Shown here: piece by piece, positions 51,230-64,000 of the stretch | Layout of the letters: each line of letters starts with the position of its first letter | Numbering within the stretch: the first letter of the stretch is position 1 | DNA from: Nocardioides sp. SYSU D00065 | Lineage (GTDB): Bacteria > Actinomycetota > Actinomycetes > Propionibacteriales > Nocardioidaceae | Direction of reading: 5' to 3' | Assembly (NCBI RefSeq): GCF_017916425.1 | Contig: NZ_JAFMSX010000002.1 | Coordinates: 924,413-988,412 of the forward strand | DNA: 64,000 nucleotides | Notes under the pieces: model-generated | What the model was told of the DNA's origin: nothing | Databases searched by the model: none | What the model saw: the letters and a program-made list of their open reading frames with translations, nothing else | Program-made: the position numbers and the translations under genes

Positions 51230-51505
51230 ATGGCTCAGCAGAACTTCCCCGAAGGCCACGTCATGGACACCCCGAGCGACCAGTCGAGCCAGGACCCCTG
51301 GCGGGCCTTCAGCTATGTGGTGACCGGCGTGCTGCTCTACGGGGGGATCGGCTGGGGGCTGGACCGCTGGTGGGGCACCACGTACCTGGTGGCCGTCGGC
51401 ATCGTGGTGGGAGCGATACTCGGCCTCTACCTCACCTGGCGTGTCTTCGGCGCCACACCGGAACCACCCGGCCCCTCGCGGCCGGAGCAGCGGGACTCGA
51501 AGTGA
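51230..51505 (+). CDS. AtpZ/AtpI family protein
   Basis: A 91-residue protein with two hydrophobic helices: AFSYVVTGVLLYGGIGWGLDRWWG and YLVAVGIVVGAILGLYLTWRVFG. The GIGWGLDRWWGT turn is typical of the AtpZ/AtpI family, which complexes with AtpI for divalent-cation uptake in Bacillus. An in-frame ATG at 51263 with GAAGG seven bases upstream would give 80 residues and may be the true start. It is 31 bases ahead of atpB. Confidence 0.8.
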   Translation: MAQQNFPEGHVMDTPSDQSSQDPWRAFSYVVTGVLLYGGIGWGLDRWWGTTYLVAVGIVVGAILGLYLTWRVFGATPEPPGPSRPEQRDSK

Positions 51506-51536
51506 CAACGGCAGTGCGGCAGACACAGGAGACAGT

Positions 51537-52373
51537 GTGAGTGCGATCGCGATGACCGCGATTCCGACCGAGGGGTTCACCCCGCCCGGTCCGGGTGACT
51601 TCAACCTCCCCCCGATCGGTCACTCCGAGGGAACGGCACCGACCTTCGAGTTCCTCGGGCAGACCATGTACTGGGGCGTCACCAAGCCCATGGTGCAGCT
51701 GGCGCTGTCGGTCGTGCTGATCTTCACCTTCTTCTACCTCGCCTCGCGGCACCGGGCCATGGTGCCCGGCAAGCTGCAGTACGTCGGGGAGACGGCCTAC
51801 GGATTCGTGCGCAACGGGCTGGCGCGGGACACCATCGGCAGCCACGACTTCATGCGCTTCGTGCCCTACCTGGTGGCGCTGTTCTTCTTCATCCTGGTCA
51901 ACAACTACTTCGGCCTCATCCCCGGGATCCAGTTCCCCACCTTCTCGCGCGCCGGGATGGCGTACGCCCTCGCGGCGCTGAGCTGGGTGGTCTACAACTA
52001 CGTGGGCATGCGCAAGCACGGCGTCGGCGGCTACCTCAAGCTGCAGACCGTGCCGAGCGGGGTGCGAGGCGTGGTCCTGCTCCTCCTCGTGCCGCTGGAG
52101 TTCTTCTCCAACATCCTCGTTCGCCCGGTGACGCTGGCCCTGCGTCTGTTCGCCAACATGTTCGCCGGCCACATGCTGCTCATCCTGTTCGCCCTCGGCG
52201 GCGAGTACCTCCTCCTGCACACCACTGGTCTCACCCCGGTCGCGGGCGTCCTGTCGTTCGTGATGTTCATGGGCGTGAGTGTGCTCGAGATGCTGGTCAT
52301 GGCCCTCCAGGCCTACGTCTTCGTCCTGCTCACCTCCATGTACATCGCCGGTGCGCTTGCGGACGAGCACTGA
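51537..52373 (+). CDS. atpB: ATP synthase F0 subunit a
   Basis: Forms the proton half-channels against the c-ring. The 278-residue protein has about five to six helices; the essential arginine lies in RPVTLALRLFANMFAGHML, and the last helix carries MLVMALQAYVFVLLTSMY. GTG 51537 (VSAIAMTAIP) has AGGAG three bases upstream; ATG 51552 is an alternative. First canonical gene of the atpBEFHAGDC operon. Confidence 0.96.
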   Translation: MSAIAMTAIPTEGFTPPGPGDFNLPPIGHSEGTAPTFEFLGQTMYWGVTKPMVQLALSVVLIFTFFYLASRHRAMVPGKLQYVGETAYGFVRNGLARDTIGSHDFMRFVPYLVALFFFILVNNYFGLIPGIQFPTFSRAGMAYALAALSWVVYNYVGMRKHGVGGYLKLQTVPSGVRGVVLLLLVPLEFFSNILVRPVTLALRLFANMFAGHMLLILFALGGEYLLLHTTGLTPVAGVLSFVMFMGVSVLEMLVMALQAYVFVLLTSMYIAGALADEH

Positions 52374-52449
52374 CCGTTCCGGTCCGTGACCTGTTCCACC
52401 CAGACGCAACACCCTCAAACCCATCAGGGAACAACGAAAGGAAGAAGCC

Positions 52450-52653
52450 GTGGACGGCTCTCTCAACATGCTCGGTTACGGCCTCGCGACCGTCGGTCCG
52501 GGCCTCGCTGTCGGTCTGATCTTCGCGGCCTACATCAACGGTGTGGCCCGCCAGCCCGAGGCACAGGGTCGCCTCCAGCCGATCGCCATCCTGGGCTTCG
52601 CCCTTGCCGAGGCGCTGGCCATCATCGGCATCGCGCTCGCCTTCGTCCTCTGA
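52450..52653 (+). CDS. atpE: ATP synthase F0 subunit c
   Basis: A 67-residue hairpin proteolipid. The loop [13 protein letters not shown] and the proton-carrying E54 ([17 protein letters not shown]) are in place; Glu rather than Asp and the surrounding residues fit a proton-driven ring. This is the bedaquiline-binding subunit in mycobacteria. AAGGAAG lies six bases before the GTG. Confidence 0.97.
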   Translation: MDGSLNMLGYGLATVGPGLAVGLIFAAYINGVARQPEAQGRLQPIAILGFALAEALAIIGIALAFVL

Positions 52654-52689
52654 CGTCGGCCCCGGTCGAAACCCGTCTGATCCGACTAG

Positions 52690-53249
<560 letters not shown>

Positions 53250-53250
<1 letters not shown>

Positions 53251-54062
53251 TGGCCTTCCGTGGAGCGTCCGTCGACGCCGTCGCGTCGTTGTCCGACCAC
53301 CTGCAGGGGGAGCTTCCGGGCTCCGACGGCACCCACGTCGGCAGCGGCCTGTTCCTCCTGGCCTCGGTGCTGGGGAACGAGGCGGGCCTGCGTCGCGTGC
53401 TCACGGATGTCTCGGTGGCCCCCGCCGCCAAGGCGGGCCTGGCCCGCGAGGTGTTCGGCGGCAAGGTCTCCGAGGTCGCCGTCCGGCTGCTCGAGCGAGC
53501 AGTCACGCTGCGCTGGGCGGCCACGCGCCACCTCCCGGACGCCCTCGAGCACCTCGGTGTCATCGCCGTGGTCCGCTCGGCGGCGGAGAAGGGGCAGTCG
53601 GGCCAGCTGGCCGACGAGCTCTTCGCGTTCGCCCAGACCGTCAAGGGCTCGCCCGAGCTGCGCGACGCACTCGCGGACCCCGCCCGCTCGCTCGACGACA
53701 AGCGCACCCTCGTCTCCACGTTGCTGGAGGGCAGGACCCTGCCGGAGACCAGCGCGCTGGCCGTCCAGGCCCTGGCCGGCACGCACCGCACCGTGGTGGT
53801 GGCCCTCACCGAGTACCAGAAGGTCGCCGCCGAGGTCCACGGTCGCCACGTCGCCACGGTCCGCGTGGCACAGCCGCTCACCGACACCGAGCGGCAGCGA
53901 CTGGGCGAGGCGCTGACCCGTCGCACCGGGCGCCCGGTCCACATCAACGTGGTCGTGGAGCCGTCCCTGATCGGCGGCATCCGCGTCGAGATCGGCGACG
54001 AGGTCATCGACGGCACCGTGGCCAGCCGGCTCGACGACGTACGACGCCGGCTCGCCAGCTGA
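53250..54062 (+). CDS. atpH: ATP synthase F1 subunit delta
   Basis: A 270-residue delta subunit linking the stalk to F1. The conserved C-terminal region TGRPVHINVVVEPSLIGGIRVEIGDEVIDGTVASRLDDVRRRL is complete (about 220-265). It is longer than E. coli delta by the N-terminal extension typical of actinobacteria, but not fused to subunit b as in M. tuberculosis. Confidence 0.95.
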
Positions 54063-54111
54063 GCCGTCACCCGCATACCCCTTTCGAGCAGACGAACAGT
54101 AAGGAAGACAA

Positions 54112-55752
<1,641 letters not shown>

Positions 55753-55755
55753 GTC

Positions 55756-58152
<2,397 letters not shown>

Positions 58153-58153
<1 letters not shown>

Positions 58154-58557
58154 TGGCCTCGTCCACCGACAGCGTGCTCCAGGTCGAGCTGGTCGCTGCC
58201 GACCGGCTCGTCTGGTCGGGACAGGCCTCCATGGTCATCGCCCGCACCACCGAGGGCGACGTCGGCATCCTGCCGAACCACTCGCCGCTGCTGTCCTCGA
58301 TCATCGAGGGCGTGGTCGACGTGCAGACCGTGGAGGGCGAGACCTGGGTCGCCGCCGTCGACGCGGGCTTCTTGTCGGTCGCCGACAACCGCGTCTCGAT
58401 CCTCTCCGAGCGAGCCGAGATGTCGCACGAGATCGATCTGGAGAAGGCGCGGCAAGAGCTCGAGCGGGCACGCAGCTCGGGCGAGAACGACGATGCGGCC
58501 AACGAGGCCGTACGTCGCGCCGAGGCTCGCGTCCGCGCTGTCGAGCGGGCCTCCTGA
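58153..58557 (+). CDS. atpC: ATP synthase F1 subunit epsilon
   Basis: A 134-residue subunit: an N-terminal beta sandwich (LQVELVAADRLVWSGQASMVIARTTEGDVGILPNHSPLL) and a two-helix C-terminal domain (about 93-134) complete enough to contact the beta subunit and inhibit hydrolysis. Last ATP synthase gene; a strong terminator follows at 58585. Confidence 0.97.
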
Positions 58558-58584
58558 CAGGTCCCTCCGCACGACCGCTAGGGT

Positions 58585-58620
58585 GAGCGCACGAACCTCC
58601 GGGTTCGTGCGCTCATCTTG
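58585..58620 (+). terminator. Terminator of the atp operon
   Basis: Perfect 13-bp stem (58585-58597 with 58602-58614), four-base loop, followed by ATCTTG and TTTCTC. A TAGGGT sits directly in front of it (58579-58584), possibly a -10 for the DUF2550 gene. Confidence 0.9.
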
Positions 58621-58669
58621 TTTCTCGTTCTGGTCGGGCCGCCTCCCGGGCGGTCGAAGGGAAGTGTGG

Positions 58670-59113
58670 ATGCCGGTCTGGGAATGGGTGCTCGACGTCG
58701 TCGGGCTGATCCTGCTCCTCGCCCTGCTCTACGGCATCTCCCTGATCGTCCGGCGCCGCCTGCTCGCGCGCCACGGTGGCACCTTCGAGCTCAGCTATCG
58801 CGCGCACTCCGAGCGGCCGGGCAGGGGATGGCTGCTCGGCATCGGCCGCTACTCCGGTCAGTCGCTGGAGTGGTTCCGGATCTTCTCCCTCTCGCCGCGG
58901 CCCAAGCGGGTCTGGGACCGCGACCTCCTCGAGTACTCCGGACGCCGCGCGCCGGCAGGAGCCGAGGAGCTGTCGCTCTACGCGGGTCACGTCGTCGTGT
59001 CGTGCCACTACGGCGGCGAGCCGCTCGAGATCGCGATGAGCGAGGCCTCGCTCACCGGGTTCCAGTCCTGGCTGGAGTCCGGACCACCCGGCACCGACTG
59101 GAACCGTCGCTGA
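58670..59113 (+). CDS. DUF2550 membrane-anchored protein
   Basis: A 147-residue protein: one N-terminal helix (VWEWVLDVVGLILLLALLYGISLIV), then a soluble domain with RGWLLGIGRYSGQSLEWFRIFSLSPRPKRVW. This is the DUF2550 family, always downstream of atpC in actinobacteria (Rv1312 in M. tuberculosis); function unknown. GAAGGGAAG precedes the ATG. The gene lies beyond the atp terminator, so it may have its own promoter at 58579. Confidence 0.88.
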   Translation: MPVWEWVLDVVGLILLLALLYGISLIVRRRLLARHGGTFELSYRAHSERPGRGWLLGIGRYSGQSLEWFRIFSLSPRPKRVWDRDLLEYSGRRAPAGAEELSLYAGHVVVSCHYGGEPLEIAMSEASLTGFQSWLESGPPGTDWNRR

Positions 59114-59121
59114 GGCGACGC

Positions 59122-60093
59122 TCAGGCGGGCCCGGTCGAGTCGCCGACCCGCAGCTCGACGGGGAGCACGACGTCGTCGACGTCCGCACCGCTGATCCGG
59201 GCGAGCACCGCCTCGGCGGTGGCACGGCCCTTGGCCACGAGTGGCTGGACCACCGTGGTGAGGGATAGGTCCAGCCACGGGGTCGCCACTCCGTCGAAGC
59301 CGGCGACGCTGAGGTCCGAGGGGACGTCGAGGCCGCGGCGCCGGGCCTCGAGGACCACGCCGGCAGCCTGTACGTCGCTCTGGCACACGATCGCCGTGAC
59401 CCCGGGGTCGGCGGACAGGAAGTCTGCCGCGAGGCGCTGCGCCTCGGCCAGGTCGCTGGCGCACGCGCCGACCACGGAGGCCCGGGGGAACACCTCCCGC
59501 AGGCCGGCCTCGCGCTCGCGCTGCGGGTGGGACGCCTCGAGCGTCAGCGTCGCCACCCGCCGGTGACCCAGGTCGTGCAGGTGCGCGGCGAGCGCTGCTG
59601 CGCCGCCGCGATGGTCGATGTCGATGAAGGTGGTGCCGGGCCACGAGGGTCCCTCGACCACGACCAGCGGCACCTCCCGGGCGACGAGCTCCCCGTAGGG
59701 GCCCCAGTCGTCGCGGCCGCAGATGTCGTAGATCACGGCGTCGAGCGGGAGCCGTGCGTGCTCCTCGTCGTCTCCCATCAGCAGCAGCCCGAGTCCCGCG
59801 GCGCCGAGCACCTCCGACACGGCGTCGAGCATCGGCAGGGCGGCGGGGTCCCGGAAGGCGGTGCTGAGCTGCCCCACCGCTATCCCGACGACTCCGCTGC
59901 GGCCTCGCCGCAGGCTGCGACCGAGCGGGTTGGGGCCGGTCCAGCCCAGCGACGCGGCCGCTGAGAGCACCCGCTCGCGGGTGGCCTCGGACACCGGCTT
60001 GTTGCCCGAGAAGGTGAGCGACGCGGTCGACAGCGAGACGCCGGCGGCGGCGGCGACATCGGCCAGCGTCGGGGCGCGTGTTGGACCCGGCAC
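59122..60093 (-). CDS. LacI-family transcriptional regulator
   Basis: A 323-residue repressor. The helix-turn-helix and hinge are at about 8-60 (LADVAAAAGVSLSTASLTFSGNKPVSEATRERVL), followed by a periplasmic-binding-protein-like effector domain (GVVGIAVGQLSTAF; SVAGFDGVATPWLDLSLTTVVQP). GTG 60093 is preceded by TAGCCT seven bases upstream (60106-60101). It is divergent from the MFS gene with a palindromic operator between them, so it probably represses that transporter and itself. Confidence 0.9.
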   Translation of the reverse strand: MPGPTRAPTLADVAAAAGVSLSTASLTFSGNKPVSEATRERVLSAAASLGWTGPNPLGRSLRRGRSGVVGIAVGQLSTAFRDPAALPMLDAVSEVLGAAGLGLLLMGDDEEHARLPLDAVIYDICGRDDWGPYGELVAREVPLVVVEGPSWPGTTFIDIDHRGGAAALAAHLHDLGHRRVATLTLEASHPQREREAGLREVFPRASVVGACASDLAEAQRLAADFLSADPGVTAIVCQSDVQAAGVVLEARRRGLDVPSDLSVAGFDGVATPWLDLSLTTVVQPLVAKGRATAEAVLARISGADVDDVVLPVELRVGDSTGPA

Positions 60094-60100
60094 GCGCCTC

Positions 60101-60106
60101 AGGCTA
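60101..60106 (-). promoter_or_regulatory. Leaderless -10 element of the lacI-type gene
   Basis: TAGCCT on the reverse strand seven bases before GTG 60093. Confidence 0.45.
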
Positions 60107-60124
60107 GCATCGGACCCGTCGTAT

Positions 60125-60136
60125 CGAAACGTTTCG
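60125..60136. promoter_or_regulatory. LacI-type palindromic operator
   Basis: CGAAACGTTTCG, a perfect 12-base palindrome with the central CG typical of LacI-family sites, placed between the divergent repressor and transporter genes. Confidence 0.75.
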
Positions 60137-60158
60137 CCACCTCAGTCGCAGGAGAGCC

Positions 60159-61334
60159 GTGTCCACGCTGATCGCCGCCCGCAACGCCGTCGGGCTCACC
60201 TTCTTCCTCAACGGCCTGGTCTTCGCCAGCTGGGTCGCGCGGATCCCGGAGGTGCGCTCGAGCTTCGAGCTCAGCAACGGCCGGCTCGGCCTGGTGCTGC
60301 TCGCGATCGCGGTGGGCTCCGTCCTCGCGCTGCCCACGACGGGCGCCGTGATCCAGGCGTGGGGCACCGTGCGGGTCGTGCGGCTGGGGGCTGCGGCTGC
60401 GACCCTCGGCATGGTGACCGCGGCCCTCGGCCTGGGTGAGGTCCTGCCCGTGACCGTCGTCGGACTGTTCGTCTACGGCCTCGGCATCGGGGTGTGGGAC
60501 GTGGCGATGAACGTCGAGGGGGCCGAGGTCGAGCGCGGGCTCGAGCGCACGATCATGCCCCGCTTCCACGCCGGCTTCAGCGCCGGAACGGTGGTCGGCG
60601 CCCTGCTCGGCGCGCTCCTGGTCGAGCTGTCCGTCCCCGCCGCGGTCCACCTCGTGGGCGTTGTCGTGGTCTCGTTGGCACTCGTGTGGCGGTCCTCCCC
60701 GTCGTTCCTGCCCGTCGTCGAGCAGTCGCAGGAGCAGCGGGTGTCGGCCGCTCGGGCGTGGCTCGAGCCGCGCACGCTGCTGATCGGCGTGATGGTGCTG
60801 GCGCTGGCGATGACCGAGGGCACCGCCAACGACTGGCTGGCCGTCGCCCTCGTCGACGGGCACGACGTCACACATGCGGTCGGGGTCGCCGGGTTCGCCG
60901 TCTTCGTGCTCGCGATGACGCTCGGGCGGTTCGCCGGCACCGGTCTGATCGATCGCTTCGGTCGTGTCGTCGTGCTGTGGGGCACGATGGCGCTCGCCGG
61001 CGCCGGAGTGCTGCTCATCGTCTTCGCCGAGCAGCCGGTCCTCGTGGTCCTCGGCATCGTGCTGTGGGGTGTGGGCGCCTCGCTCGGCTTCCCGGTCGGC
61101 ATGAGCGCCGCGGCCGACGACCCGGTCCGCGCCGCCTCGCGGGTCAGCGTCGTCTCGACGATCGGCTACGCGGCGTTCCTCGCGGGCCCGCCGTTCCTCG
61201 GCTTCGTCGGCGACGAGGTCGGCACTTTGAAGGCGCTCCTCGTCGTCGCCGTGCTGCTGATGCCCGCGGCGCTCGTCGTGCCCTCGGCCCGCGAGCACCG
61301 CGAGAACCAGGTCACTGCTCGAACAGCCTCCTGA
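60159..61334 (+). CDS. MFS transporter (YbjJ-like)
   Basis: A 391-residue major facilitator with about twelve helices. The N-terminus AARNAVGLTFFLNGLVFASWVARIPEVRSSFELSNGRLGL and the motif VWDVAMNVEGAEVERGL match YbjJ/sugar-efflux-like MFS proteins. Substrate unknown; control by a LacI-family protein hints at a sugar or related ligand. AGGAGA lies five bases before the GTG. Its last 23 bases overlap the 3' end of the convergent helicase gene. Confidence 0.87.
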   Translation: MSTLIAARNAVGLTFFLNGLVFASWVARIPEVRSSFELSNGRLGLVLLAIAVGSVLALPTTGAVIQAWGTVRVVRLGAAAATLGMVTAALGLGEVLPVTVVGLFVYGLGIGVWDVAMNVEGAEVERGLERTIMPRFHAGFSAGTVVGALLGALLVELSVPAAVHLVGVVVVSLALVWRSSPSFLPVVEQSQEQRVSAARAWLEPRTLLIGVMVLALAMTEGTANDWLAVALVDGHDVTHAVGVAGFAVFVLAMTLGRFAGTGLIDRFGRVVVLWGTMALAGAGVLLIVFAEQPVLVVLGIVLWGVGASLGFPVGMSAAADDPVRAASRVSVVSTIGYAAFLAGPPFLGFVGDEVGTLKALLVVAVLLMPAALVVPSAREHRENQVTARTAS

Positions 61335-64000
61335 CGTCGTCCGCGGTGATGCCGGTGGCCGTCGCGCCGCCTCCGTCGACGACCTTGGCGAAGAGGTCGG
61401 CCTTGCGTGCCTTGAGCGCCATGACCTTCTCCTCGATGGTGTCGGTGGCGACCAGCCGATAGACGTGCACGTGCTCGGTCTGGCCGATGCGGTGCGCCCG
61501 GTCGACCGCCTGCGCCTCCGCGGCCGGGTTCCACCACGGGTCGAGCAGGAAGACGTAGTCCGCCTCCGTGAGCGTCAAGCCGGTCCCGCCGGCCTTGAGA
61601 CTGATGAGGAAGACGGGGGCCTCTCCGCGCCGGAAGGCCTCGATGACCGCCTCCCGGTCGCCGGTGCTGCCGTCGAGATAGACGGTCGCGACCCCCTCGG
61701 CGGTGAGCCGCTCCCGCACCCGGCGCAGGAAGGAGGTGAAGGTGCTGAAGACCAGGGAGCGGTGTCCCTCGGCGGTGATCTCCGTCAGGCGCTCGGCCAG
61801 CAGGTCGGTCTTCGCCGAGCCGACGTGCTCGTGCTCGGAGTCGACCAGTGCGGGGTCCAGCGCGAGCTGGCGCAGCCGGGTCAGGGCGGAGAAGATCGCC
61901 ACCCGGTTGCGCCCGAAGTCCTCAACGAGGCCCAGGATCTTCTGCCGCTCCCTGGCCAGGTGGGTGTCGTAGATCCGGCGGTGCCGCGGCTCGAGGTCGA
62001 CCTCGAGCACCTGCTCCTGCTTCGGCGGCAGCTCGGCCGCCACCCGCTCCTTGGTCCGGCGCAGCACGAACGGGCGGATGCGGGTGCGGAACCGCGCGAG
62101 CGCCGCCTCGTCGCCGTCCTTCTCGACGGGCCCGACGACCACCTCCCGGAAGCGGCGCGAGGACGGGTAGAGCCCGGGCGCGGTGAGGGACAGCAGCGCC
62201 CACAGCTCCATCAACCGGTTCTCGAACGGCGTGCCTGTGACGGCCAGGCGGAACGGCGCCTCGACGGCGCGCGCGGCGGCGTAGGTCTTGCCGCGGTGGT
62301 TCTTCACCTGCTGCGCCTCGTCGAGGATCAGCCCGCTCCAGTGCCGCGCCGTGAACTGCTCGCGCTCGAGTCGCAGCATGGCGTACGTCGTCACCACCAG
62401 GTCGTGGGACTCCGCGATCGCCGCCACGTCGTCGGTGCGGCGGCGTACGACGCCCACGCGCAGCCCCGGCGCGTGCAGGCCGGCCTGTTGGCGCCAGGCG
62501 GTCACCACGCTGGTCGGCGCCACGACGAGGAAGGGGGAGCCGACACCCCCCGCCACGGCGTGCTGCACCAGCGCCAGGACCTGCAGCGTCTTGCCCAGGC
62601 CCATGTCGTCGGCCAGCACGCCGCCCAGCCCGTGCTGGTGGAGGAAGGCGAGCCAGTGGAATCCCTCCAGCTGGTAGGGGCGCAGGGCCGTGCTCAGCCC
62701 GACCGGCTCGGGCTGCGGCACCTCCGTCAGGTCGCGCAGGGCGGCGGCGCGCTCCACCCAGGCGGCGGCGCGCGAGTCCACGGAGCCCAGGTCGGCGAGC
62801 TCGGTCCACACGCCCAGGTCGGTGGCACCGACGCTCAGGTGTCCGTCGTCGGCCTCGCGCAGCTGCGCGGCCAGCGCCACCACCTCGTGGAGCCGGGCGA
62901 GCTCGGGGCGGTCGAGGGAGACGAAGGTGCCGCTGGGCAGGACCAGGTAGTCCTCGCCCAGCGTCAGCGCCGCCAGCACCTCGGGCAGCGACACCTCCTC
63001 GCCGTCCACGCTCAGCCGCACCTCGAGGTCGAGCCAGTCCGTGTGGTCCGGCTGGGCCTCGGCCAGGGTGAACACGATCTCCGGGTCGTTCGTCGACTCC
63101 CGGAAGTCGGGTGGCTCGTGCTCGTCCACCTCGACGTCTGCCAGAGTCCGCAGGTGAGGCAGGTCGTGCAGGGCCAGGGCCAGGGCGTCACCTCCCGCGA
63201 CGGACGTCGCCGCGACCAGGTGGTCGGGCACCGTGCCGCGGATCGCCCGCTCGGCGTCGAGGTCGCGGGCTCCGCCCAGCGGATCGCTGGAGGTGAGTGC
63301 GCACCGTCGCTCGCCGTAGACCCACTGCCAGGCGAGATCCGCACGGGTCGAGGAGCGCCAGTCGATCCGGAGGGCCAGCACCGGGCGTGGGGGAGCGGGC
63401 ACGTCCACCGATCCGTCGGAGGACTCGACGCGCAGCGCGCCCGCCAGCGGGGCGAGGACCTCCAAGAACGCCTCGAGGTCGTCGGCGCCGGCCACCACGG
63501 GCGGCCCCAGCAGCAGGTCGGCGACCGCGTCCCGGACGGGCTCGGCGACCTCTGCGAGGACGACGTCATCGCCGTCGAGCAGGGCGACCGAGGTGGCGGG
63601 TCGCCCGAGCGGCACCACCGTGGGGCCGCGCCAGCGCCGCTCCCCGAGCTGGACGGACACCTCCAGGGTCGCCGTGTCGTCCGCCCGGGTCAGGTCCGCG
63701 ACCAGCCGCGCCGGATCGGCGGCCAGGCTCACCGTGGCGAGACCGGGTCCGGGTAGCAGGGTGACGCCGGCCGCCACGGCGGCGCGGAGCGCCGGCACGA
63801 GGTGGTCGCCGTAGTCCTCGAGCGCCGGCGCCGCTCCGGCCACGAGGTAGACGTGGCGGGAGGCGAGTCCGCGATGGAGGGCCTGCAGGGCCTCCACCTG
63901 CGCGGGCACGAACCGCGACTTCGCGACGGGCGCGGCGAGGTCGCTCCACTCGGCGCCGCTGCGTGCCCACCCGCGGCGGGCTCCGGGCCGCATCGGCCGC
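61312..64000 (-). CDS. SNF2-family helicase, 5' end beyond the window
   Basis: At least 895 codons are present; the frame is still open at base 64000. The C-terminal half is a full Swi2/Snf2 ATPase: LRPYQLEGFHWLAFLHQHGLGGVLADDMGLGKTLQVL (motif I), LVVTTYAML, LILDEAQQVKN (DEAQ box), VTGTPFENRLMELW, LRRTKERVAAELPPK, SLKAGGTGLTLTEADYVFLLDPWWNPAAEAQAVDRAHRIGQT (motifs V and VI). The N-terminal 450 residues are the SNF2_assoc-type region of bacterial RapA/HepA-like proteins; a SWIM zinc finger may lie beyond the edge. Role: probable DNA translocase in repair or transcription recycling. Confidence 0.93.
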   Translation of the reverse strand, partial: RPMRPGARRGWARSGAEWSDLAAPVAKSRFVPAQVEALQALHRGLASRHVYLVAGAAPALEDYGDHLVPALRAAVAAGVTLLPGPGLATVSLAADPARLVADLTRADDTATLEVSVQLGERRWRGPTVVPLGRPATSVALLDGDDVVLAEVAEPVRDAVADLLLGPPVVAGADDLEAFLEVLAPLAGALRVESSDGSVDVPAPPRPVLALRIDWRSSTRADLAWQWVYGERRCALTSSDPLGGARDLDAERAIRGTVPDHLVAATSVAGGDALALALHDLPHLRTLADVEVDEHEPPDFRESTNDPEIVFTLAEAQPDHTDWLDLEVRLSVDGEEVSLPEVLAALTLGEDYLVLPSGTFVSLDRPELARLHEVVALAAQLREADDGHLSVGATDLGVWTELADLGSVDSRAAAWVERAAALRDLTEVPQPEPVGLSTALRPYQLEGFHWLAFLHQHGLGGVLADDMGLGKTLQVLALVQHAVAGGVGSPFLVVAPTSVVTAWRQQAGLHAPGLRVGVVRRRTDDVAAIAESHDLVVTTYAMLRLEREQFTARHWSGLILDEAQQVKNHRGKTYAAARAVEAPFRLAVTGTPFENRLMELWALLSLTAPGLYPSSRRFREVVVGPVEKDGDEAALARFRTRIRPFVLRRTKERVAAELPPKQEQVLEVDLEPRHRRIYDTHLARERQKILGLVEDFGRNRVAIFSALTRLRQLALDPALVDSEHEHVGSAKTDLLAERLTEITAEGHRSLVFSTFTSFLRRVRERLTAEGVATVYLDGSTGDREAVIEAFRRGEAPVFLISLKAGGTGLTLTEADYVFLLDPWWNPAAEAQAVDRAHRIGQTEHVHVYRLVATDTIEEKVMALKARKADLFAKVVDGGGATATGITADDVRRLFEQ

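Overview
The window is very GC-rich, densely packed chromosomal DNA of an actinobacterium, most likely Nocardioides or another Nocardioidaceae. This is inferred from protein character (WhiB1, SigR/RsrA, SigF/RsbW, nickel superoxide dismutase, Kgd, a DUF222-HNH protein, a SigE-type ECF factor) and from gene order; no rRNA is present to fix the genus. There are about 67 protein genes, one tRNA and one clear pseudogene. No gap without a gene exceeds 300 bases.

Region 1 (1-7390) runs aroA, DoxX-like protein, a sigma factor fused to a membrane anchor, a degenerate GGDEF protein, SRAP protease, a small hydrolase, sigR-rsrA and ribosomal protein bL37. With pdtaS and whiB1 (16622-18417) this recalls the Mycobacterium tuberculosis neighbourhood aroA, Rv3226c, sigH, rshA, pdtaS, whiB1. 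Between them, 7391-16600 is an accessory block: HNH protein, lipoprotein, NUDIX hydrolase, decayed phosphotransferase, thioesterase, an ECF sigma factor with a membrane partner, and a TPP-enzyme operon. The lipoprotein and NUDIX genes carry codons rare elsewhere here (TTA, CTA, ATT), and near-identical 19-base repeats flank the NUDIX gene.

Region 2 (18418-37220) mixes stress and housekeeping functions: SigF with its RsbW-like anti-sigma, sodN with its maturation protease, malic enzyme, a MarR/quinone-reductase pair with operator repeats, AraC and TetR regulators, Eis acetyltransferase, an MDR/SDR operon, kgd (2-oxoglutarate decarboxylase/dehydrogenase), a LytR-CpsA-Psr protein, a large secreted protein and tRNA-Arg(CCG).

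Region 3 (37308-59113) is a long co-directional block matching Rv1292-Rv1312 in order: argS, lysA, hom, thrC, thrB, rho, rpmE, prfA, prmC, tsaC, wecA, two AtpI/AtpZ-like genes, atpBEFHAGDC and a DUF2550 gene. It couples lysine/threonine synthesis, translation, cell-wall lipid-carrier glycosylation and ATP synthase. Region 4 (59122-64000) holds a LacI regulator divergent from an MFS transporter and a SNF2 helicase cut by the window edge.

Most notable: (a) the rho gene in the conserved locus has lost the Walker A lysine, the catalytic glutamate and other ATPase-coupling lysines while keeping its RNA-binding domain; (b) exact SigR-type promoters (GGGAAT-N18-GTT) precede both sigR and rpmE, the former placed so that a longer leaderless SigR isoform could be made; (c) a 615-residue ECF sigma factor carries its own zinc finger, membrane helix and Asp-Pro repeat stalk; (d) at least a dozen genes have a TANNNT element 6-8 bases before the start codon, indicating leaderless mRNAs. 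Functions are inferred from sequence alone.
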